Positions 1 through 12,912 are shown, counted from the stretch's first letter. The stretch is 64,000 bases of DNA from Betaproteobacteria bacterium (GCA_016720925.1 JADKJR010000036.1:248001-312000), one strand, 5' to 3'. Notes: generated by a model from the sequence alone, not told the origin. Program-made: numbers and translations.

Positions 1-3000
1 CGGGTACTGTCCGGATTGAGCGGAGTGGCGATGGCCAACGGCACGGCCAGCTGCACGATCACGGTGGCCGGCATCAGCAACGCGACCGGCCAGACCGGTA
101 CCTGTCCGAACGCCGCCCAGACCAACCTGGCGGCGAGCGTGACCACGACGGGCGCGACCAACGTATCGACCGACCAATGTCTGAGCGTGACCAAGACCAA
201 CCCGGGCGTGGCCAAGACCTTCGGTGCGGCCAGCATCACGGACGGAGCCAGCACCAGCCTCATCTTCACCCTGACCAACACCGGCACCAATCCTGCGCAG
301 AGTGGATTCGCGGTGAGCGACACGTTGCCCGCCGGGCTCGACCTGAGCAGTACGACGCCTGCGGTGAGCTACAGTGCCGGCTGCAGCGGGCCAGCCACGG
401 CGTCCTACGCTTTCGCGACCAAGATCCTGTCGGGGCTTACGGGCTTGGCGATGAGCAACGGTACGGTGAACTGTACGGTGACGATCGCCGGATTGACGAA
501 TACAGGCGGTCAAATTGGCACCTGCCCAGTAGCCGCCCAGACCAACCTTGCCACGAGCGTGACCACGACAGGCGCGACCAACGCATCGGCCGACCAATGT
601 CTGAGCGTGACCAAGACCAACCCGGGCGTGGCCAAGACCTTCGGTGCGGCCAGCATCACGGACGGGGCCAGCACCAGCCTCATCTTCACCCTGACCAACA
701 CCGGCACCAACCCTGCGCAGAGCGGGATCAGCGTGGGCGACACCTTGCCTGCCGGGTTGACGAACACCAGCGCCACCCCGGCGGTCGCCTACAGTGCTGG
801 CTGCAGCGGGCCGGCGACGGCGGCCTACAACAGCGGCACGCGGGTACTGTCCGGATTGAGCGGAGTGGCGATGGCCAACGGCACGGCCAGCTGCACGATC
901 ACGGTGGCCGGCATCAGCAACGCGACCGGCCAGACCGGTACCTGTCCGAACGCCGCCCAGACCAACCTGGCGGCGAGCGTGACCACGACGGGCGCGACCA
1001 ACGCATCGGCCGACCAATGTCTGAGCGTGACCAAGACCAACCCGGGCGTGGCCAAGACCTTCGGTGCGGCCAGCATCACGGACGGGGCCAGCACCAGCCT
1101 CATCTTCACCCTGACCAACACCGGCACCAACCCTGCGCAGAGCGGGATCAGCGTGGGCGACACCTTGCCTGCCGGGTTGACGAACACCAGCGCCACCCCG
1201 GCGGTCGCCTACAGTGCTGGCTGCAGCGGGCCGGCGACGGCGGCCTACAACAGCGGCACGCGGGTACTGTCCGGATTGAGCGGAGTGGCGATGGCCAACG
1301 GCACGGCCAGCTGCACGATCACGGTGGCCGGCATCAGCAACGCGACCGGCCAGACCGGTACCTGTCCGAACGCCGCCCAGACCAACCTGGCGGCGAGCGT
1401 GACCACGACGGGCGCGACCAACGTATCGGCCGACCAATGTCTGAGCGTGACCAAGACCAACCCGGGCGTGGCCAAGACCTTCGGTGCGGCCAGCATCACG
1501 GACGGAGCCAGCACCAGCCCTCATCTTCACCTGACCAACACCGGCACCAACCCGGCGCAGAGTGGACTCGCGGTGAGCGACACGTTGCCTGCCGGGCTCG
1601 ACCTGAGCAGTGCGACGCCTGCGGTGAGCTACAGTGCCGGCTGCAGCGGGCCAGCCACGGCGTCCTACGCTTTCGCGACCAAGATCCTGTCGGGGCTTAC
1701 GGGCTTGGCGATGAGCAACGGTACGGTGAACTGTACGGTGACGATCGCCGGATTGACGAATACAGGCGGTCAAATTGGCACCTGCCCAGTAGCCGCCCAG
1801 ACCAACCTTGCCACGAGCGTGACCACGACAGGCGCGACCAACGCATCGGCCGACCAATGTCTGAGCGTGACCAAGACCAACCTGGCGTGGCCAAGACCTT
1901 CGGTGCGGCCAGCATCACGGACGGGGCCAGCACCAGCCTCATCTTCACCCTGACCAACACCGGCACCAACCCTGCGCAGAGCGGGATCAGCGTGGGCGAC
2001 ACCTTGCCTGCCGGGTTGACGAACACCAGCGCCACCCCGGCGGTCGCCTACAGTGCTGGCTGCAGCGGGCCGGCGACGGCGGCCTACAACAGCGGCACGC
2101 GGTACTGTCCGGATTGAGCGGAGTGGCGATGGCCAACGGCACGGCCAGCTGCACGATCACGGTGGCCGGCATCAGCAACGCGACCGGCCAGACCGGTACC
2201 TGTCCGAACGCCGCCCAGACCAACCTGGCGGCGAGCGTGACCACGACGGGCGCGACCAACGCATCGACCGACCAATGTCTGAGCGTGACCAAGACCAACC
2301 CGGGCGTGGCCAAGACCTTCGGTGCGGCCAGCATCACGGACGGGGCCAGCACCAGCCTCATCTTCACCCTGACCAACACCGGCACCAACCCTGCGCAGAG
2401 CGGGATCAGCGTGGGCGACACCTTGCCTGCCGGGTTGACGAACACCAGCGCCACCCCGGCGGTCGCCTACAGTGCTGGCTGCAGCGGGCCGGCGACGGCG
2501 GCCTGCAACAGCGGCACGCGGGTACTGTCCGGATTGAGCGGAGTGGCGATGGCCAACGGCACGGCCAGCTGCACGATCACGGTGGCCGGCATCAGCAACG
2601 CGACCGGCCAGACCGGTACCTGTCCGAATGCCGCCCAGACCAACCTGGCGGCGAGCGTGACCACGACGGGCGCGACCAACGCATCCGCCGACCAATGTCT
2701 GACGGTAAATCAGGATACATTAATCCTGACGAAGGCATTCACGCCGGCAACCTTCATCGACGGCGGCACGACAACATTGAGATTCACCCTGAACAATTCA
2801 GGCACTAACCCGGCCCGCTCCGGAATCAATTTTACTGACACGTTGCCTGCGGCCATTCGTGTTGCGGCGGGTAGCGTGCTGGGCAGTTCATCATGCGCCA
2901 ATGCCGCAACGGTAACGGTTGCGACAAATGGCAGTGGATCGATTGTTGTTACCGGCGCATCTATGGCGCTTGGGCAAGCGAGCTGCACCATTGATGTCCA

Positions 3001-6000
3001 AGTCACCAACGCGGTCGGGCAAATAAATGCCAGTTGCGTCGGAAATCCGGTGGCGTTTACCAATGCATCAGGAAACATCGGCGCTATTGCGAATATCACC
3101 AGCGGTATTTCCCCAGTTGCGTGACCGTGACCGCGACGGCACCGGGCGTGGCCAAGACCTTCGGTGCGGCCAGCATCACGGACGGGGCCAGCACCAGCCC
3201 TCATCTTCACCCTGACCAACACCGGCACCAACCCTGCGCAGAGCGGATCAGCGTGGGCGACACCTTGCCTGCCGGGTTGACGAACACCAGCGTCACCCCG
3301 GCGGTCGCCTACAGTGCTGGCTGCAGCGGGCCGGCGACGGCGGCCTACAACAGCGGCACGCGGGTACTGTCCGGATTGAGCGGAGTGGCGATGGCCAACG
3401 GCACGGCCAGCTGCACGATCACGGTGGCCGGCATCAGCAACGCGACCGGCCAGACCGGTACCTGTCCGAACGCCGCCCAGACCAACCTGGCGGCGAGCGT
3501 GACCACGACGGGCGCGACCAACGCATCGACCGACCAATGTCTGAGCGTGACCAAGACCAACCCGGGCGTGGCCAAGACCTTCGGTGCGGCCAGCATCACG
3601 GACGGGGCCAGCACCAGCCTCATCTTCACCCTGACCAACACCGGCACCAACCCGGCGCAGAGTGGACTCGCGGTGAGCGACACCTTGCCTGCCGGGCTCG
3701 ACCTGAGCAGTGTGACGCCCGCGGTGAGCTACAGCGCCGGTTGTAGCGGGCCGGCCACGGCGGCCTACGCTTTCGCGACCAAGATCCTGTCGGGGCTTAC
3801 GGGCCTGGCGATGAGCAACGGTACGGTGAACTGTACGGTGACGATCGCCGGATTGACGAATACAGGCGGTCAAATTGGCACCTGCCCAGTAGCCGCCCAG
3901 ACCAACCTTGCCACGAGCGTGACCACGACAGGCGCGACCAACGCATCGACCGACCAATGTCTGAGCGTGACCAAGACCAACCCGGGCGTGGCCAAGACCT
4001 TCGGTGCGGCCAGCATCACGGACGGGGCCAGCACCAGCCTCATCTTCACCCTGACCAACACCGGCACCAACCCTGCGCAGAGCGGGATCAGCGTGGGCGA
4101 CACCTTGCCTGCCGGGCTGACGAACACCAGCGCCACCCCGGCGGTCGCCTACAGTGCTGGCTGCAGCGGGCCGGCGACGGCGGCCTACAACAGCGGCACG
4201 CGGGTACTGTCCGGATTGAGCGGAGTGGCGATGGCCAACGGCACGGCCAGCTGCACGATCACGGTGGCCGGCATCAGCAACGCGACCGGCCAGACCGGTA
4301 CCTGTCCGAACGCCGCCCAGACCAACCTGGCCACGAGTGTGACCACCACGGGTGCGACCAACACCTCGACCGACCAATGTCTGGGCGTGACCAAGACCAA
4401 CCCGAGCGTGGCCAAGACCTTCGGTGCGGCCAGCATCACGGACGGGGCCAGCACCAGTCTCATCTTCACGCTCACCAACACCGGCACCAACCCCGCGCAG
4501 AGCGGGATCAGCGTGGGCGACACCTTGCCTGCCGGGTTGACGAACACCAGCGCCACCCCGGCGGTCGCCTACAGTGCTGGCTGCAGCGGGCCGGCGACGG
4601 CGGCCCCTACAACAGCGGCACGCGGGTACTGTCCGGATTGAGCGGAGTGGCGATGGCCAACGGCACGGCCAGCTGCACGATCACGGTGGCCGGCATCAGC
4701 AACGCGACCGGCCAGACCGGTACCTGTCCGAACGCCGCCCAGACCAACCTGGCGGCGAGCGTGACCACGACGGGCGCGACCAACACATCGGCCGACCAAT
4801 GTCTGAGCGTGACCAAGACCAACCCGGGCGTGGCCAAGACCTTCGGTGCGGCCAGCATCACGGACGGGGCCAGCACCAGCCTCATCTTCACCCTGACCAA
4901 CACCGGCACCAACCCGGCGCAGAGTGGACTCGCGGTGAGCGACACCTTGCCTGCCGGGCTCGACCTGAGCAGTACGACGCCTGCGGTGAGCTACAGTGCC
5001 GGCTGCAGCGGGCCAGCCACGGCGTCCTACGCTTTCGCGACCAAGATCCTGTCGGGGCTTACGGGCTTGGCGATGAGCAACGGTACGGTGAACTGTACGG
5101 TGACGATCGCCGGATTGACGAATACAGGCGGTCAAATTGGCACCTGCCCAGTAGCCGCCCAGACCAACCTTGGCCACGAGCGTGACCACGACAGGCGCGA
5201 CCAACGCATCGACCGACCAATGTCTGAGCGTGACCAAGACCAACCCGGGCGTGGCCAAGACCTTCGGTGCGGCCAGCATCACGGACGGGGCCAGCACCAG
5301 CCTCATCTTCACCCTGACCAACACCGGCACCAACCCTGCGCAGAGCGGGATCAGCGTGGGCGACACCTTGCCTGCCGGGTTGACGAACACCAGCGCCACC
5401 CCGGCGGTCGCCTACAGTGCTGGCTGCAGCGGGCCGGCGACGGCGGCCTGCAACAGCGGCACGCGGGTACTGTCCGGATTGAGCGCAGTGGCGATGGCCA
5501 ACGGCACGGCCAGCTGCACGATCACGGTGGCCGGCATCAGCAACGCGACCGGCCAGACCGGTACCTGTCCGAACGCCGCCCAGACCAACCTGGCGGCGAG
5601 CGTGACCACGACGGGCGCGACCAACGCATCGACCGACCAATGTCTGAGCGTGACCAAGACCAACCCGGGCGTGGCCAAGACCTTCGGTGCGGCCGGCATC
5701 ACGGACGGGGCCAGCACCAGCCTCATCTTCACCCTGACCAACACCGGCACCAACCCGGCGCAGAGCGGCATCAGCGTGGGCGACACCTTGCCTGCCGGGC
5801 TGACGCTCACCAGCGCCACGCCGGCGGTGGCCTACAGTGCCGGCTGCAGCGGGCCGGCGACGGCGGCCTACAACAGCGGCACGCGGGTGCTGTCCGGATT
5901 GAGCGGAGTGGCGATGGCCAACGGCACGGCCAGCTGCACGATCACGGTGGCCGGCATCAGCAACGCGACCGGCCAGACCGGTACCTGTCCGAATGCCGCC

Positions 6001-9000
6001 CAGACCAACCTGGCGGCGAGCGTGACCACGACGGGCGCGACCAACGTATCGGCCGACCAATGTCTGACGGTAAATCAGGATACATTAATCCCTGACGAAG
6101 GCATTCACGCCGGCAACCTTCATCGACGGCGGCACGACAACATTGAGATTCACCCTGAACAATTCAGGCACTAACCCGGCCCGCTCCGGAATCAATTTCA
6201 CTGACACGTTGCCTGCGGCCATTCGTGTTGCGGCGGGTAGCGTGCTGGGCAGTTCATCATGCGCCAATGCCGCAACGGTAACGGTTGCGACAAATGGCAG
6301 TGGATCGATTGTTGTTACCGGCGCATCTATGGCGCTTGGGCAAGCGAGCTGCACCATTGATGTCCAAGTCACCAACGCGGTCGGGCAAATAAATGCCAGT
6401 TGCGTCGGAAATCCGGTGGCGTTTACCAATGCATCAGGAAACATCGGCACTATTGCGAATATCACCAGCGGCATTTCCCCAGTTGCGTGACCGTGACCGC
6501 GACGGCACCGGGCGTGGCCAAGACCTTCGGTGCGGCCAGCATCACGGACGGGGCCAGCACCAGCCTCATCTTCACCCTGACCAACACCGGCACCAACCCT
6601 GCGCAGAGCGGGATCAGCGTGGGCGACACCTTGCCTGCCGGGTTGACGAACACCAGCGCCACCCCGGCGGTCGCCTACAGTGCTGGCTGCAGCGGGCCGG
6701 CGACGGCGGCCTACAACAGCGGCACGCGGGTACTGTCCGGATTGAGCGGAGTGGCGATGGCCAACGGCACGGCCAGCTGCACGATCACGGTGGCCGGCAT
6801 CAGCAACGCGACCGGCCAGACCGGTACCTGTCCGAACGCCGCCCAGACCAACCTGGCGGCGAGCGTGACCACGACGGGCGCGACCAACGCATCGACCGAC
6901 CAATGTCTGAGCGTGACCAAGACCAACCCGGGCGTGGCCAAGACCTTCGGTGCGGCCAGCATCACGGACGGGGCCAGCACCAGCCTCATCTTCACCCTGA
7001 CCAACACCGGCACCAACCCTGCGCAGAGTGGACTCGCGGTGAGCGACACCTTGCCTGCCGGGCTCGACCTGAGCAGTGCGACGCCTGCGGTGAGCTATAG
7101 CGTCGGCTGCAGCGGGCCAGCCACGGCGTCCTACAATATTGGTACGCATTTGCTGAGTGGGTTGGCCGGACTGGCGATGGCCAACGGCACGGCGTCCTGC
7201 ACCGTGACACTGGCTGGTGTTACAAACACCGCCGGCCAGACCGGTACCTGCCCAGTAGCCGCCCAGACCAACCTTGCCACGAGCGTGACCACGACAGGCG
7301 CGACCAACGCATCGGCCGACCAATGTCTGAGCGTGACCAAGACCAACCCGGGCGTGGCCAAGACCTTCGGTGCGGCCAGCATCACGGACGGGGCCAGCAC
7401 CAGCCTCATCTTCACCCTGACCAACACCGGCACCAACCCTGCGCAGAGCGGGATCAGCGTGGGCGACACCTTGCCTGCCGGGTTGACGAACACCAGCGCC
7501 ACCCCGGCGGTCGCCTACAGTGCTGGCTGCAGCGGGCCGGCGACGGCGGCCTACAACAGCGGCACGCGGGTACTGTCCGGATTGAGCGGAGTGGCGATGG
7601 CCAACGGCACGGCCAGCTGCACGGTCACGCTAGCGGGCTTGACCAACGCGACCGGCCAGACCGGCACCTGTCCGAACGCTGCGCAAACCAATCTGGCCAC
7701 AAGCGTGACCACCACGGGCGCGACCAACACCTCGACCGACCAGTGTCTGACGGTGACCAAGACCAACCGGGCGTGGCCAAGACCTTCGGTGCGGCCAGCA
7801 TCACGGACGGGGCCAGCACCAGCCTCAACTTCACCCTGACCAACACCGGCACCAACCCGGCGCAGAGCGGCATCAGCGTGGGCGACACCTTGCCTGCCGG
7901 GTTGACGAACACCAGCGCCACCCCGGCGGTCGCCTACAGTGCTGGCTGCAGCGGGCCGGCGACGGCGGCCTACAACAGCGGCACGCGGGTACTGTCCGGA
8001 TTGAGCGGAGTGGCGATGGCCAACGGCACGGCCAGCTGCACGATCACGGTGGCCGGCATCAGCAACGCGACCGGCCAGACCGGTACCTGTCCGAACGCCG
8101 CCCAGACCAACCTGGCGGCGAGCGTGACCACGACAGGCGCGACCAACGCATCGACCGACCAATGTCTGAGCGTGACCAAGACCAACCCGGGCGTGGCCAA
8201 GACCTTCGGTGCGGCCGGCATCACGGACGGGGCCAGCACCAGCCTCATCTTCACCCTGACCAACACCGGCACCAACCCTGCGCAGAGTGGACTCGCGGTG
8301 AGCGACACGTTGCCTGCCGGGCTTAGGTTTACCAGTGCAACACCTGCAGTGAGCTATAGTTCCGGCTGCAGTGGGCCAGCCACGGCGTCCTACGCTTTCG
8401 CGACCAAGATCCTGTCGGGGCTTACGGGCTTGGCGATGAGCAACGGTACGGTGAACTGTACGGTGACGATCGCCGGATTGACCAATACCGCCGGAGAAAT
8501 CGGCGCGTGTCCCAATGCCGCGCAGACCAATTTTTTGAGCAGTGTGACGGCGACCGGCGCGACTGTCGCGGGCACTGACCAGTGTCTGACGGTGATCAGG
8601 ATTCCCCCGACACTAACCAAGGGCTGGAGTACGGGTATTTTCGGCGATGGGGCCAACGCGAATTTGGTCTTTACACTGACCAATTCGGGCACCAACCCAG
8701 CACAGAGTGCCATTGCATTTACGGAAAGCCTGCCGTCGAGCCTGCAGTTCACCAGTGCGACCCCAGCTGTGAATTTTGGCGCAGGCTGCAGTGGCAGCAG
8801 CACGATAACTCAGGGAGCGCCGGACATTATCGCAATCACCGGTATGGCGATGGCCAATGGAACTGTCGCTTGCACGATCACGGTTGCGGCAGTGACAAAT
8901 CGCGCTGGTCAGGTCAATGCAAGTTGTGCTGCCAATCCTGCCGCTTTTACCAACGGTGCGGCGAATATTACGGGTGTGTCAAACGTTACTAACGGTGTTG

Positions 9001-11756
9001 CCAACCAATGCGTGGTGGTGAATGCGGGTGCACCGGTATTGACGAAATCATTCACGCCGGCATCATTTGTTGATGGCTCGACCACGACGCTGAGATTTAC
9101 GCTGACGAACTACGGCACAAATCCAGCACAGTCAGGCATTAATTTCACCGACACTTTGCCAGCGGGGGTTCGTGTCGCCGCAGGTGGGGTTCTAGGTACA
9201 TCGACTTGTGCCAACGCTGTGACGGTCACCAGCGCCGTCAACGGAAGTGGAAGCATCGCGGTGACCGGCGCAACCATGTTGAGTGGCCAATTATCCTGCG
9301 CGATTGATATTCAAGTCCGGAACACAGCAGGCCAGGTCAATGCAAGTTGTGCAGGTAGCCCGGTAGCGTTTACAAATGCCGCCGCCAACATCGGGGCAAC
9401 GAGCAATGTCGCAAACGGTGTGACCGCAAGTTGCGTGGTTGTGACGACGGCCAGCCCGACGATCACCAAGGCATTTGCACCGGCAAGTATTTCTATCGGG
9501 ACAACGAGCACCATCAGCTTTACGCTGACTAATCCCAACTCTATTCCGCTTACTGGCGCCGGGTTCAGCGATACGTTGACGAACATGGCCGTGAACGCGG
9601 CTGGCGCAGCTGGCGGTAGTTGTCCCGGCGTTGGTAGTAATGTGCTGAACACTGGCCAGACGAGCCTATTATTTGCGGGCCTCACCATACCGGCGAGCGG
9701 AAGTTGTACCGTGACGGTTGTGGTTGTCAGCAATACGCCCGGCGTTCATCCGAACACAGCATCGGGGATTTCCAGCGCTGAGGCGGTCACCGGCGTGGTA
9801 TCCAATACCGCCAATCTGACGGTTCTGGCTGCGGCGCCAACGGTTGCCAAGACCTTCAGCGTTTCGCCGATTAATTCTGGCGGTGTCTCGACGCTACTGG
9901 TGACAATCACGAATCCCAATGCGGGACCGATCTCCGTTGTGAACGTGACCGACACGTTCCCAATTAGTCCTGGCGCCGGCATGGTCCGATCAGGAGCTGG
10001 AAACACGTCCACCAACTGCGCGGGTGGCGTAGTGACCAGTACACCTGGAAGCGTCACATTGACTGCCGGAATTGTGCCGGGAGGCGGATCATGCACGTTC
10101 CAGATCGATGTGACGTCGCCCACCACCGGAAGCTACGTCAACACGATTGCCGCAGGCGCATTGACGACCAACGCAGGTAACAACGTGGTGTCGGCGTCGG
10201 CCACGCTTGGTGTGAATCCGGTCGCAAACGTGTCGGTCACAAAGGCCGGCCCTGCAAACGTGTTGTGGGGTACCAATTTTACGTACACCGTGGTGGTCGC
10301 CAATGCCGGCCCGGATGCCGCAGATCTGACGAATTTCTCGGATGTGGTGCCGGCAGATGTGACGGCCGTGACGGCAAGCTGTGGGTCACCGATAGGCGGC
10401 GCCACCTGCGGAGTGGTCAATGTTGCCGGGAATACAGTGACCAGTGCCATAACAACTTTGCCTGCCGGGTCCAGTGTGACCTTCACCATACAGGGAACCG
10501 CACCGCAAACGGGCACATTGGCAAATAGCGCGACGGCGATCGTTCCTGCAGGGATCACCGATCCGGACGATCCAGGCCGTATCGGTGCAGGAAACAATAC
10601 GTCGATTGTGGTGACTACCACCGTGCTCGCGCCTGACCTTCGCCTGACTAAAACGAGTACCAGCACCTTTGCTGTCGGCGGTACGGCGAGTTTCACGCTG
10701 ACCCCCAACAATACTTCAGGAAACGCGCCGACGACTGGAATGATCACGATCGTCGATACCTTGCCTGCCGGCCTCGCGTATGTTGCGGCCGGTTCGGGCG
10801 GAACGGGCTGGGCTTGTGTCAATGTCGCGCAAACCGTGACTTGCACCAGTTCGACCATCATGGCGGTGGGTGCCGTCGGCAATCCGATTACCATCAACGT
10901 CAATGTGGCAAGCAATGCGGTACCTGGCGTAACCAATACCGCAATCGTATCGGGCGGCAATGAACCAGGTGTAAACACGGGAAACAACAGTGCCACACTC
11001 AATGTTCCGGTGTCGGGCATGGCAGTGAACACATTCCTGACTGATGGCGCGCAAACCGGATTGCCGGGCACCAGCGTACTTTATACGCACGTTTTCAACG
11101 CGGGCGTTGCGGGATCCGTCAATTTCACCAGCTCGAATGCGCCAACGCCGGTCGTAGCTGGTTGGGGTGTGCAAATCTATCGAGATACAAACTGCAATGG
11201 CGTGCTTGATGCAGCCGATGGAGCAACAGAGCTGACTGGCAGCGTCGCTGTAATTCCGGGCGATCAGGTTTGTATCATCGTTAAATCAAACATCCCGGCA
11301 GCCGTGCCATATAACGCGCAAGACGTGATAACTGTCTCGGCGAACTTTGTACCGGCGGTCGGGTCAAGCGCCACCTATACGCGCCAGGATGTCACCACGG
11401 TTGGCGCGACGGGCGGCGCAGGACTGGTGCTCAACAAGTCAGTGCGAAACGTCACGCAGGGTGGCACAGTGGGCACATCAAACACCGCCCGTCCTGGAGA
11501 CGTGCTCGAATACATCATTGCCTACAGCAACAGCTCAAGCACGGCGCTATCGTCGATCATCATCAGCGATAACACGCCGGCATTCACCAACTTCAGCGTT
11601 GCCAGTTGCGGGGCACCGCTGCCGGCCGCGATCACAACCTGTGCAGTCAGTGTCCAACCATTGGCTGGAGGGGCTGGCAATATCCAATGGACCCTCGGCG
11701 GATCATTGAATGCCAGCCTGAACGGGAGTGTGACATTCCGCGTAACCGTTCAATGA
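1..11756 (+). CDS. Giant DUF11-type tandem-repeat surface protein, 5' truncated and frame-disrupted
   Basis: The 3' part of a very large extracellular repeat protein; its start lies before the window. Positions 1-8585 encode about twenty near-identical 140-residue units, each with motifs such as GVAKTFGAASITDG, LTNTGTNPAQSG and DTLPAGL, typical of DUF11/conserved-repeat beta-sandwich domains. From 8586 to 11756 come about eight diverged domains of the same kind in one open frame, ending with TGA. Coding is only continuous if about twelve indels are corrected: frame 1 to ~1881, frame 3 to ~2100, frame 2 to ~3112, frame 1 to ~4606, frame 3 to ~5172, frame 1 to ~6090, frame 2 to ~6478, frame 1 to ~7768, then frame 3 to the stop. 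Every unit has paired cysteines (SAGCSG, TCTV/GTCP, DQCL), which fits an exported, disulfide-bonded protein. No C-terminal anchor is visible. Adhesin or S-layer-like roles are inference. Confidence 0.8.
2699..3120 (+). repeat. Divergent unit C, first copy
   Basis: This unit reads LTKAFTPATFIDGGTTTLRF... with IRVAAGSVLGSSSCANAATV and is clearly different in base use (more A/T) from the flanking units. It is nearly identical to 6064-6486. It has CCCC at 3111-3114 where five C are needed to stay in frame (ISPSCVTV), so the frame meets TGA at 3122. A related but diverged version sits at about 9006-9425. Confidence 0.85.
6064..6486 (+). repeat. Divergent unit C, second copy
   Basis: Near-identical to 2699-3120 with a few silent-looking substitutions. 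It carries the same missing C (CCCC at 6477-6480) as the first copy, plus an extra C at 6090-6092. The two C units are eight units apart, which marks a higher-order duplication of roughly 3.36 kb. Confidence 0.85.
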
Positions 11757-11781
11757 GTGCGCAACATATCGTTGAGTTGAT

Positions 11782-12708
11782 GTGACGGATCCTGCAGGCT
11801 CGTCTACGCGGCCGGATATCGTAGGCGCCGCGCTGGTTATCATCTCCGCAGTCGCATTTTCCGCAAAGGCGATATTCGTCAAGCTTGCGTACGGGGATCT
11901 TGCGACCATTGTGCGTGTTGATCCTGTGACCCTGTTGACGATGCGTATGGGGCTCGCGTTGCCGCTGTTCGCGCTCATTGCATGGTGGTCATCAAGGGAC
12001 GCCGTGTATTCGTTGAGTCAGCGCGACTGGTTGCTGCTAATCGGTATCGGTCTGATGGGTTACTACGGGGCCAGCCTGTTTGATTTCTGGGGGCTCTTGT
12101 ATATCAGCGCCGCGCTTGAGCGGCTCATCTTGTTCCTGAATCCGACGATTGTTGTGATTATCTCCGCGCTTCTGCTCAGCTATCGCATTGAGGCAGGGGA
12201 CATTTTTGCGCTCGTCATCAGTTACGCGGGAATCGCATTGGTTTTCACCAATGATCTCCGTGTCGATCGCGAAAATGTAATGCTGGGCGGCACGCTGGTG
12301 CTGGTCTCGGCGATCCTGTATGCGGGCTACCTGGTGAGCGGCGGGCAAATGATCAGGCGCGTTGGCGCCGTGCGGTTTGCGGCATACGCTTCGATTTTTT
12401 CGGCGTTTGCAATCATGCTGCACTTTTTTATGACCCGGGACCTGCATTTGCTCACCGGTCAATCGTCCCGCGTGTGGATTTTGACGGGGTTCATGGCATT
12501 GTTTTCCACGGTTCTCCCCGTGGTGATGATGGCCGAAGGCATGCGGCGGGTCGGTTCGTCAAATGCTGCGATGATGAGTTCCATCGGTCCGATTGCCACT
12601 ATTTTCATGGGCAGCGTTTTTCTTGGCGAGCCGATTACATTCATCCAACTTGTGGGCGCCTTGCTGGTGATGGTTGGCGTTCTGGCCATCGGCCTGAAGA
12701 AAGGGTGA
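11782..12708 (+). CDS. DMT-family (EamA) transporter
   Basis: A 308-residue inner-membrane protein with about ten hydrophobic segments arranged as two EamA repeats, the usual size for drug/metabolite-transporter superfamily members. The second repeat begins near VMLGGTLVLVSAILYAGYLVSG and the C-terminal segment is VGALLVMVGVLAIGLKKG. The start is taken as GTG at 11782, which gives a short cytoplasmic tail before the first helix. It lies 25 bp after the repeat gene but shows no functional link to it. The substrate cannot be told from sequence; EamA proteins export or import amino acids, metabolites or drugs. Confidence 0.85.
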   Translation: MTDPAGSSTRPDIVGAALVIISAVAFSAKAIFVKLAYGDLATIVRVDPVTLLTMRMGLALPLFALIAWWSSRDAVYSLSQRDWLLLIGIGLMGYYGASLFDFWGLLYISAALERLILFLNPTIVVIISALLLSYRIEAGDIFALVISYAGIALVFTNDLRVDRENVMLGGTLVLVSAILYAGYLVSGGQMIRRVGAVRFAAYASIFSAFAIMLHFFMTRDLHLLTGQSSRVWILTGFMALFSTVLPVVMMAEGMRRVGSSNAAMMSSIGPIATIFMGSVFLGEPITFIQLVGALLVMVGVLAIGLKKG

Positions 12709-12794
12709 GACTTGGCCATAGCGGTGTCGTAACGTTTTTTTGGCGGGTTTTACAACGCATCGTTTGATGTAACTCAATAACGGACGAGGTTCCC

Positions 12795-12838
12795 AAGGCG
12801 AAAATGGCTGAAACACCGCACCAGTGTTTCGTTTTGGC
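12795..12838 (+). repeat. REP-like palindrome, copy 1 (partial)
   Basis: Contains AAAATGGCTG followed by the arm CCGCACCAGTGTTTCGTTTT. It matches the centre and right arm of the better copies at 33791 and 39868; the left arm is degraded. Confidence 0.65.
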
Positions 12839-12906
12839 ATGCCCGTCGAGTGCTTTTTTTGAATTGCCTCATTCCAGTTGATGACGCAGCGCAGTACATG
12901 ATTTTG

Positions 12907-12912
12907 TATAAT
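12907..12912 (+). promoter_or_regulatory. Candidate -10 element for mdh
   Basis: TATAAT, a perfect sigma-70 -10 match, 51 bp before the mdh ATG. No convincing -35 at 17 bp; TTGATG at 12878 is too far away. Confidence 0.4.

Larger units (their letters stand above)
181..8585 (+). repeat. Tandem array of twenty 420-bp units in the giant repeat gene
   Basis: Unit starts, judged by the CTGAGCGTGACCAAGACC block or its equivalent, fall at 181, 601, 1021, 1441, 1861, 2279, 2699, 3121, 3541, 3961, 4381, 4803, 5224, 5644, 6064, 6487, 6907, 7327, 7747 and 8166. The spacing is 418-423 bp and departs from 420 only where indels occur. Two main half-unit types alternate: one with ISVGDTLPAGLTNTS followed by YNSGTRVLSGLSG, and one with LAVSDTLPAGLDLSS followed by YAFATKILSGLTG. 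Many copies are identical over hundreds of bases, which indicates recent duplication or gene conversion. Confidence 0.93.

Noticed and set aside
177..6095. Long plus-strand reading frames rich in DQDQPGRGQDLRCGQHHGR
   Set aside because: They are the same 420-bp units read in a wrong frame; a repeat of length divisible by three stays open in all frames when one copy is open. Composition is not protein-like.
1..8585. CRISPR or other short-repeat array
   Set aside because: The period is 420 bp and the sequence codes for domain repeats; there are no unique spacers.
510..9733. Many minus-strand reading frames opposite the repeat gene
   Set aside because: Antisense shadows of the repeats (repeating MALVFVNPAGKVSPTL or AGHRDRAAGRAVGHR); no ribosome-binding sites and no family match.
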